A stretch of 5,034 nt of DNA from NCBI GenBank assembly GCA_030613345.1, contig JAUWMD010000195.1, positions 1 through 5,034 on the forward strand. The letters run 5' to 3'. The DNA comes from Candidatus Krumholzibacteriota bacterium. Its GTDB lineage: Bacteria; Krumholzibacteriota; Krumholzibacteriia; Krumholzibacteriales; Krumholzibacteriaceae. The notes beneath the pieces were generated by a model. That model saw only the letters and a list, made by a program, of their open reading frames with translations. It was not told the origin of the DNA and ran no database searches. This document shows, piece after piece, positions 1-5,034 of this stretch. Both the position numbers and the translations under genes were made by a program. Each line of letters opens with the position of its first letter. Within the stretch, counting starts at the first letter, position 1.

Positions 1-791
1 CGAAGCCTGTCGATCAGCTCCCGGTACGCGGCGTCCCTCCTTCGCATCACCAGCCCGTTCAATATCCTCTCGCGGACGTCGGCGAACTCTACACCGACCT
101 GCGCCTCGCGCATGCCGACGAGTTTTATTATATGAAACCCGAACTCGGACTGGACGATCCCGCTGACCCCGCCCGGCTTCATGTCGAATATCACCGTCTC
201 GAAAGCCGGTATCATGTTCCCCTTCGTCAGGTAGCCGAGATCCCCGCCGCGTCTCGCGACCGGATCGACCGAGTACCTGTTGGCGACCCGGGTGAAGCTT
301 TTCGTCTTCAGCAGCTCCTGGACCTGCAGCGCCTCTTCGTGCGTGTCGACCATTATGTGACTGACCCTGTATTCGTAGATGTACTGGTTCCTGTGATCCT
401 CGAAATACTCCTCGATCTCCTCTTCGGTGACCTCGATCATCTCGCGCAGCTCGAAGAAAAGCAGGTGATCGGCGAGGAACTCCCGCTCGAGGCTCTCAAG
501 CCTCGCCCTGATCCTCGGATCGTTGTGGAGCCCCCTCCTGACAGCCTCGCCGCAGAGCAGCTCCATCTCGACCCACTGTCTCACCCAGGCAGCTTTTTCC
601 GAGACTGAAAAGGGCGTCTTCTCGCCTGCGGGAAGGAGTGTCTCGAGGCGGCCCTCGGTGAGGACCTCCCCGTCGCCCCTTACGATGGCGTCGGGGGGAA
701 GGGCTGTTTCGTCGCGCACGTCCTCACCCCCGCACCCCACGGCCAGCAGGAGCGGGATGAGCGCGGCGAAGAGAACCTTGCGACCGTTCAT
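1..791 (-). CDS. SurA/PrsA-like parvulin peptidyl-prolyl isomerase lipoprotein, 3' end beyond window
   Basis: Predicted periplasmic, membrane-anchored folding factor that isomerises peptide bonds before proline in secreted or outer-membrane proteins. 263 residues are visible and the frame is still open at the left edge. It starts at ATG 791, the only in-frame start after the upstream stop; GAAAGGG lies 13 bases upstream, a rather distant ribosome site. Residues 1-20 form a lipoprotein signal (MNGRK, a Leu/Ala-rich core, then AVGC with Cys20). Residues about 60-135 are charged helices like the SurA N-terminal chaperone region. Residues about 138-233 are a parvulin domain with the family's expected residues: His145 in VSHIMV, the RGGDLGYL turn (181-188), Met193 and Phe197 in GNMIPAF, and His220 in GFHIIKL. 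The helix after about 240 resembles the C-terminal helix of the upstream protein, so the gene probably ends a few dozen codons past the window. Activity is inferred from intact motifs. SurA and PrsA are the nearest named families; I do not assign a symbol. Confidence 0.9.
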   Translation of the reverse strand, partial: MNGRKVLFAALIPLLLAVGCGGEDVRDETALPPDAIVRGDGEVLTEGRLETLLPAGEKTPFSVSEKAAWVRQWVEMELLCGEAVRRGLHNDPRIRARLESLEREFLADHLLFFELREMIEVTEEEIEEYFEDHRNQYIYEYRVSHIMVDTHEEALQVQELLKTKSFTRVANRYSVDPVARRGGDLGYLTKGNMIPAFETVIFDMKPGGVSGIVQSEFGFHIIKLVGMREAQVGVEFADVRERILNGLVMRRRDAAYRELIDRL

Positions 792-813
792 ATCGCTGCC
801 CGGGCCCTTTCGA

Positions 814-2511
814 TCAGAGCCTGGTCCTTTTGAGCTCGGCCCTGGCGAGCGCCGACTCATCTATCTTGATGACGAAATCCTCGCTCCACTTATCGAGCTT
901 CTCGTTCAGAAGATTTTCGTACCTGATCTCGAGGAGGTTCTTCTTGATCGTGTCCCTGGCCTCTCCGAAAGAGGGAACCCTCTCGTTCTCGACTTCCTCG
1001 ACCTTGATCACCGCCCAGCCACGCGGGGTCTGGAACGGTTCGGAGATCGATCCGGGGCCGTCGAGCGCGAAGCCCACCTCATCGTAGTCCGCCATGTTCC
1101 CCTTGATGTGAAGCCCCGTGCGGCCGAGGGTTTCCTTCGCGTTCCCGTCCTTCGAGAATTTCTTGATCAACTTGCTGAAGTTCTTCCCTTCGATCGCGCT
1201 CTGGTACACCTCGCCGGCGATCTTCATGTCGGTGAGGATAATGACGGAGAAGTCCCTCATCTCGAGTTTGATGAGCATGTCGAGATTCTCGGCGTAATAG
1301 TCCTTCATGTCCCTGTCCGTCACGGTGACCTCTCCCTTGATCTGGTCGTCGTACAGCCTCTGGACGAGGAATCTCTCCTTTTTCGAGTCGAGGTTCTTCT
1401 TCACCTCGGGGATCTCGAGCAGCTTCGCTGTCTGTTCCGCGTAGATGGGGAGGACCTTGTCGAACACGATCTTGTGCATCGTCTGGACGACATGTTCGCG
1501 CCCGTACTGTCTCCTGGGCCTTTCGGGCAACGCTAACCTGTAATAGATCTCCTCGAAATCGGCCAGTGTGTAGCTGCCATCCGAATACTGACAGATCAGC
1601 ATGTCCTTGAACTTTTCGGGAATATTCAGCCTCGGGGCATTCGCGCGCTTGACCTTGTACGTCATTATGTCCTTCATCGGGATGTCGTCGGGCAGGCCGT
1701 CGAAGGCAATGTTGACCGCCTCGGTGAAGAACTGCAGGCCGATATCAACCTCGATCCTGGCCTTCAGCTCATCCATCCCCTTCTTCTCCTTGATCGCCCT
1801 TACGCGCCTGGCGGCCCACTGCTCGTCGTTTATCGGTTCGACCTTGCGCTTCCTGTGCAGCTTGATGATCGCCCATCCGGTCGAAGTACGGAGGGGCTCG
1901 GAGATATCTCCTGCCTCCATAGTGAAGAGCTCCTCCTCCACCCACCAGTGAATATTGCCGATGGAATTGGCCCCGACGTATCCGCCTTGCTCGGCGCCGA
2001 TGCCGAGGGAGTACTTCTTCGCCAACTCGGCGAAATCCTCACCGGCGATCGCTCTTTCCCTCAGATCGGCGATCTCATCCTCGCTGGCGCCGATGATCTG
2101 GCTGAGGGAATACTCGAAGTGCATCTGCTTGTAATATTCGGCGATCTCCTCGTCGGCGACCTCCACCTTCCTGACCACCTCCTGATCCATCAGCTGCGCG
2201 ATGAGAAACGGGCCCTTGTAATGCTTCCAGAAGTTGACGAACTCTTTCTCCTTATCGTAGCCCAGCGAGAGCGCCTTCAGGCCCATGATTTCCTTGTTTA
2301 TCATATGGTTGAGAAGGATCTTCTTGCCCTCGAGGTCATCCGTCTCGGGCAGGTACTTCTGGTCGATCGCCTCCGAGACCAGCTCGAAATCGGCCACGGT
2401 GATCTCTCTCGTTTCGACCCTGGCTATTACCCGCGCGCTGTTGTCCCTCTCTCCGCAGCCCGCCCCGATGGCCAGGGCAACAATCGCAAATACAAATATC
2501 GTCCTTCTCAA
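814..2511 (-). CDS. Double-parvulin (SurA-like) lipoprotein, probably non-catalytic chaperone
   Basis: Predicted exported lipoprotein of 565 residues that probably binds unfolded envelope proteins. I chose the TTG start at 2511 because AAGGAG lies 6 bases upstream and it gives a compact lipoprotein signal (MRRTIF, hydrophobic core, IGAGC with Cys19); an in-frame ATG at 2550 adds 13 residues but has no ribosome site. The protein is two copies of one unit. Copy 1 (about 28-300) has an ITVADFE strand, SurA_N-like helices and a parvulin domain at about 120-222. Copy 2 (about 305-565) has the matching YTLADFE, helices and a parvulin domain at about 405-510. The parvulin ends match (SEPLRTSTGWAIIKL and SEPFQTPRGWAVIKV). 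The usual catalytic histidines are replaced in both: Gln138 and Ala214 in copy 1, Ser422 and Ala500 in copy 2. It lies 108 bases after mfd and 22 bases before the next parvulin gene, so those two are likely co-transcribed. The fold is clear; lack of catalysis is inferred from residues only. Confidence 0.9.
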   Translation of the reverse strand: MRRTIFVFAIVALAIGAGCGERDNSARVIARVETREITVADFELVSEAIDQKYLPETDDLEGKKILLNHMINKEIMGLKALSLGYDKEKEFVNFWKHYKGPFLIAQLMDQEVVRKVEVADEEIAEYYKQMHFEYSLSQIIGASEDEIADLRERAIAGEDFAELAKKYSLGIGAEQGGYVGANSIGNIHWWVEEELFTMEAGDISEPLRTSTGWAIIKLHRKRKVEPINDEQWAARRVRAIKEKKGMDELKARIEVDIGLQFFTEAVNIAFDGLPDDIPMKDIMTYKVKRANAPRLNIPEKFKDMLICQYSDGSYTLADFEEIYYRLALPERPRRQYGREHVVQTMHKIVFDKVLPIYAEQTAKLLEIPEVKKNLDSKKERFLVQRLYDDQIKGEVTVTDRDMKDYYAENLDMLIKLEMRDFSVIILTDMKIAGEVYQSAIEGKNFSKLIKKFSKDGNAKETLGRTGLHIKGNMADYDEVGFALDGPGSISEPFQTPRGWAVIKVEEVENERVPSFGEARDTIKKNLLEIRYENLLNEKLDKWSEDFVIKIDESALARAELKRTRL

Positions 2512-2517
2512 TGCTCT

Positions 2518-2523
2518 CTCCTT
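2518..2523 (-). promoter_or_regulatory. Ribosome binding site AAGGAG that decides the TTG start at 2511
   Basis: On the minus strand the sequence reads AAGGAG, then AGAGCA, then TTG, giving a near-ideal Shine-Dalgarno sequence with a 6-base spacer. The competing ATG at 2550 is preceded by CGGCCCTGTAAAT, which has no purine-rich ribosome site. The start chosen here also puts the signal peptide's arginines right at the N terminus. Confidence 0.6.
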
Positions 2524-2601
2524 CCGGACCGTCGATTCACCCGTTTGCATATTTACAGGGCCGTCCGGGGGAACGCCTTTCGCGCGCCCGGATACCCGGC
2601 A

Positions 2602-2630
2602 GTTATCTGTTAAACTATGCTATTTATCAA
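2602..2630 (-). promoter_or_regulatory. Possible sigma70-type promoter for the two parvulin lipoprotein genes
   Basis: On the minus strand, TTGATA (2630-2625, five of six matches to TTGACA) is followed after 17 bases by GATAAC (2607-2602, four of six to TATAAT). The -35 element overlaps the last codons of mfd. The site lies in the most AT-rich stretch of the window (about 2601-2645), which stands out against GC-rich surroundings. Transcription would begin near 2595, leaving a leader of roughly 85 bases before the TTG start. The -10 match is modest, a second pairing (TTGGAA with CATAGT, 15-base spacer) is also possible, and the promoter consensus of this organism is unknown, so this remains a candidate. 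Confidence 0.3.
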
Positions 2631-5034
2631 AAAATTCCAATAAATTCAACAGGCTTTCGAGTTCCGCCGCACCCGGCCGGGTGCTCCAGAGGTCATCCGC
2701 CGGATGTTTTTCGCCGGACCGCGACGATACTGTCATCGAAAATCCCTTTTCCATGTGAAATGTGAGCCTTCCCTCGAACTTCTTCGCGATCTCGGCTATT
2801 ACCTTCCGCGAAGGGGTGCCGCGCGGGGTAAACACCGCCTTGAGAACGCCTTTCGTGTCGATTTCTACGCTTTCGAACCCCGCGGCGACGGCCCTCGCCT
2901 TCAGCTCGACGAGCTTCAGCATGTTCTCGCCCGGCGGCGGCGGCGCTCCGAACCTGTCGATAAGCTCGCTCCGCATCTCGCCGAGTTCCTCGACGCCGTG
3001 GACCCGGCTGAGCCTGCGGTAGATATCCATCCGCTCCTCCGAGTCGGTGACGTAGCTGTCGGGCAGGTATGCGGGCGCCGGGACCGTTATCCTCGTCTCC
3101 CGCTCCTCCTGGACCTCCTCGCCGCGCATCCTCGCTATCTCCTCCCTGATCATCCTCGAGTAGAGATCGAGCCCGACGGCGTTGATCTGGCCCGACTGCT
3201 GGTGGCCGAGGAAGTTGCCCGCCCCGCGGATCTCAAGGTCCCTCATCGCTATGCGGTAGCCCGCGCCGAGATAATCGAACTCGGTGATCGCCTGGAGACG
3301 CCTTCTCGCCATCGCGGTCAGGCCGCCGCCCTTCGGAATGAGCAGGTAGGCGTAAGCCTTCCTGTCCGAACGCCCGACACGGCCCCTCAGCTGGTAAAGC
3401 TGTGCGAGGCCGAACTTGTCGGAACGGTTGATGATGATCGTGTTGACGTTGGGGAAATCGAGGCCTGCCTCGATGATCATCGTGCTGAGGAGCACGTCGA
3501 ATCTCTTCTCGACGAAATCGATCATTATCTGCTCGAGCTCGCGCTCCTTCATCTGCCCGTGTGCGTGGGCTATCTTAACGCGATCGGGCAGGAGTCTGGC
3601 GAGATATCCTTCCATCACCTCTATCGACTGCACCCGGTTGTGGACGAAAAAGCCCTGCCCGCCGCGCCCGATCTCGCGCATGACGGCTTCGCGGATCCTC
3701 TCGTCGTCGAAGGGAAGTATCTCGGTATGTATCGGCAGACGGTTGCGCGGCGGTGTGTCGATCACCGATATGTCCCTGATCCCCGAAATGGCCATCGAGA
3801 GCGTCCTCGGGATGGGGGTGGCTGTCATGCTCAACACGTCGACCGTCTTCTTCATCTTCTTGAGCTTTTCCTTGTGGGCGACGCCGAACCTGTGCTCCTC
3901 GTCCACGATCACCAGGCCGAGGTCGGCGAACTCGATGTCCTTCGAGAGGAGCCGGTGCGTCCCTATGACTATGTCGATCTCCCCCAGGGCTACTCCCTCC
4001 GCGACCTTCCTGCGCCCTGCGGCCGGCACGAACCTGCTTAGCATCGCTATGTTCACGGGAAATCCTGCAAGCCTCTCGCTGAATGTGTTCTGGTGCTGCA
4101 GCGCGAGTACGGTCGTCGGCACAAGCACGGTCACCTGCTTGCCGGCGAGCACCGCCTTGAACGCGGCGCGCACGGCGACTTCTGTCTTGCCGAAGCCGAC
4201 ATCGCCGCAGAGGAGCCTGTCCATCGGCATGGCGCTCTCCATGTCGGCCTTGACCTCGGATGTCGCCTGCAGCTGGTGCGGGGTCTCCTCCCAGGGGAAC
4301 GAGGCCTCCATTTCCCTCTGCCAGGGCTTGTCGGGACCGCATGCGAACCCGTCGGCTATCTGCCGGGCGGCGTATATCTCGATCAGATCGTGTGCGATCA
4401 TGCCGGCTCTCTTGCGCGCCCGCTTCTTCGCCCGGTTCCAGACCCCGCTCCCGAGGCGGGAGAGCGCCGGCTGTGCCCCCTCGGCGGCCGTATATTTCTC
4501 TACCATCCTGAGCTGGGAGACGGGGATGAAGAGCCTGTCGTCGCCCTCGTACCTGATGTCGAGACATTCGGTCCTGCTCCCCTCGATCTCGAGGATACGC
4601 ATTCCCATATACCTGCCTATGCCGTGGCTGACGTGGACGATGAAGTCGCCCGGCTTGAAGTGCGACGGGTCGTAGACGAGCGACCTGCTTCTCGCCCGGG
4701 GAGAGTGCCACGGCCTGTGGAACCGGCCGAACACCTCCTCCTCGCTGAGAAAGACCACGCCGGTGGCCGGCCACCTGAACCCGCTCGAGATCTCGCCGAT
4801 CGGGAAATCGATCTCGAGCGCCACGTCGGAGAGGATCTCCTCGGCCCTCTCTCTCTGGATCTCGCTCGCGCAGAAGAGGAACACCCTTCTGCCCATGCCG
4901 AGCTCCCCGCGGACGTCGGAGATGAGCCCCTTTATATTCCTGCGGTAGTCGCCGACCGCCGATGTGGAGAAGCGCACGTCATCCCCGCCGGGGAGCGCGG
5001 TGAAATCGAGCCTGCCGGCCGCCGGCCTCTCGCC
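2620..5034 (-). CDS. mfd: Transcription-repair coupling factor Mfd, 5' end beyond window
   Basis: Cytoplasmic ATP-driven DNA translocase that pushes stalled RNA polymerase off damaged DNA and recruits UvrA for nucleotide excision repair. 804 residues are visible, from an open frame at the right edge to TAG at 2620. About 350 N-terminal residues (the UvrB-like D1a-D2-D1b part that binds UvrA) are missing, judging from the family length of about 1,150. Numbering from the first visible codon: remainder of domain 3 (about 1-110); CarD-like RNA polymerase interaction domain (about 125-190, FKPGDFIVHVSHGIGRY); Walker A GDVGFGKTE (277-285, Lys283); motif Ia VPTTVLA (305-311); DEEH box (378-381); motif III TATP (404-407); motif V (517-528); motif VI QLRGRVGR (548-555); the translocation-in-RecG motif (about 571-630, with LGAGYRIAMRDLEIRGAG); and the C-terminal regulatory domain D7 (about 664-804). 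The RNA polymerase domain together with the RecG-type motor separates it from RecG and UvrB. A GTG at 4977 is internal, not the start. The visible part is intact. Confidence 0.97.
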   Translation of the reverse strand, partial: GERPAAGRLDFTALPGGDDVRFSTSAVGDYRRNIKGLISDVRGELGMGRRVFLFCASEIQRERAEEILSDVALEIDFPIGEISSGFRWPATGVVFLSEEEVFGRFHRPWHSPRARSRSLVYDPSHFKPGDFIVHVSHGIGRYMGMRILEIEGSRTECLDIRYEGDDRLFIPVSQLRMVEKYTAAEGAQPALSRLGSGVWNRAKKRARKRAGMIAHDLIEIYAARQIADGFACGPDKPWQREMEASFPWEETPHQLQATSEVKADMESAMPMDRLLCGDVGFGKTEVAVRAAFKAVLAGKQVTVLVPTTVLALQHQNTFSERLAGFPVNIAMLSRFVPAAGRRKVAEGVALGEIDIVIGTHRLLSKDIEFADLGLVIVDEEHRFGVAHKEKLKKMKKTVDVLSMTATPIPRTLSMAISGIRDISVIDTPPRNRLPIHTEILPFDDERIREAVMREIGRGGQGFFVHNRVQSIEVMEGYLARLLPDRVKIAHAHGQMKERELEQIMIDFVEKRFDVLLSTMIIEAGLDFPNVNTIIINRSDKFGLAQLYQLRGRVGRSDRKAYAYLLIPKGGGLTAMARRRLQAITEFDYLGAGYRIAMRDLEIRGAGNFLGHQQSGQINAVGLDLYSRMIREEIARMRGEEVQEERETRITVPAPAYLPDSYVTDSEERMDIYRRLSRVHGVEELGEMRSELIDRFGAPPPPGENMLKLVELKARAVAAGFESVEIDTKGVLKAVFTPRGTPSRKVIAEIAKKFEGRLTFHMEKGFSMTVSSRSGEKHPADDLWSTRPGAAELESLLNLLEFFDK
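2669..2684. repeat. 16-bp perfect palindrome inside the mfd 3' end
   Basis: GCACCCGGCCGGGTGC reads the same on both strands. In mRNA it could form a 6-bp stem with a GGCC loop. It encodes the Ser-Thr-Arg-Pro-Gly-Ala stretch of the Mfd C terminus, about 50 bases before the stop. A T-run follows only some 30 bases later on the minus strand, too far away for a classical intrinsic terminator. It may be chance in GC-rich coding sequence; no function is assigned. Confidence 0.3.

Noticed and set aside
523..1536. Plus-strand open frame of 337 codons opposite the two lipoprotein genes
   Set aside because: It spans two convincing minus-strand genes and the gap between them, and it shows no domain or ribosome site.
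2551..2600. Possible stem TCCGGG...CCCGGA in the gap after mfd as a terminator or leader structure
   Set aside because: It is a 6-bp stem with a 17-base loop, has no following T-run, and sits in GC-rich DNA where such pairings are common.
2694..2711. Hairpin CATCC-GCC-GGATG followed by five T on the plus strand, resembling an intrinsic terminator
   Set aside because: The stem is only 5-6 bp with a minimal loop, it lies inside the mfd coding region, and there is no plus-strand gene upstream to terminate. In the direction of mfd transcription the T-run is on the wrong side.
2704..4041. Long plus-strand open frame of 445 codons opposite mfd
   Set aside because: It lies wholly antisense to clearly conserved Mfd motor motifs. 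Its translation is rich in Arg, Asp, Leu and Val with no domain I recognise, as expected from the reverse strand of a GC-rich gene.
3416..4675. Long plus-strand open frame of 419 codons opposite mfd
   Set aside because: It is Ser/Arg-rich, antisense to the Mfd helicase core, and overlaps another shadow frame. No ribosome site or recognisable domain supports it.
3575..4774. Minus-strand open frame of 399 codons in a second frame within mfd
   Set aside because: It is out of frame with mfd, and its Arg/Gly/Ala-rich composition is typical of a frameshifted reading of GC-rich coding sequence. The mfd frame is continuous with intact motifs, so no frameshift is implied.
4975..4977. GTG as a possible mfd start codon
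   Set aside because: The frame stays open upstream to the window edge, and a start here would remove about a third of a conserved protein, so this is an internal valine codon.

Overview
This 5,034-base window is GC-rich and densely coding, and all of its genes lie on the minus strand, so they read from right to left. I see three genes: mfd (5' end cut off by the right edge), a 565-residue lipoprotein with two parvulin-type peptidyl-prolyl isomerase domains, and a second parvulin lipoprotein (3' end cut off by the left edge). I found no RNA genes, CRISPR arrays, insertion sequences or attachment sites. The long plus-strand open frames are antisense shadows of these genes.

Layout in transcription order. 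Bases 5034-2620 encode the Mfd transcription-repair coupling factor from within domain 3 to its stop. Bases 2619-2512 are a 108-base gap whose mfd-proximal end is an AT-rich island with a possible promoter; its far end carries a strong Shine-Dalgarno sequence for a TTG start. Bases 2511-814 encode the double-parvulin lipoprotein. After 22 bases, 791-1 encodes the second parvulin lipoprotein, which probably ends shortly beyond the window.

The two lipoproteins look like a periplasmic protein-folding pair related to SurA and PrsA. The second has the usual active-site residues, including both histidines. The first is a tandem duplication of a whole chaperone-plus-parvulin unit in which both histidines are replaced in both copies, so it is probably a binding chaperone rather than an enzyme. 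Mfd is a cytoplasmic DNA-repair translocase with no evident functional link to them. From memory, mfd next to SurA/PrsA-like genes recurs in several bacterial groups, so the arrangement itself is probably not new.

The organism is probably a Gram-negative (two-membrane) bacterium: GC-rich, with lipoprotein signal peptides, SurA-like folding factors, and ordinary use of AGG and ATA codons despite the high GC. A deltaproteobacterium-like lineage or an FCB-group or candidate phylum would fit, but I cannot place it firmly. Apart from the degenerate double-parvulin protein, this is an ordinary housekeeping region, and I see no wholly new system.
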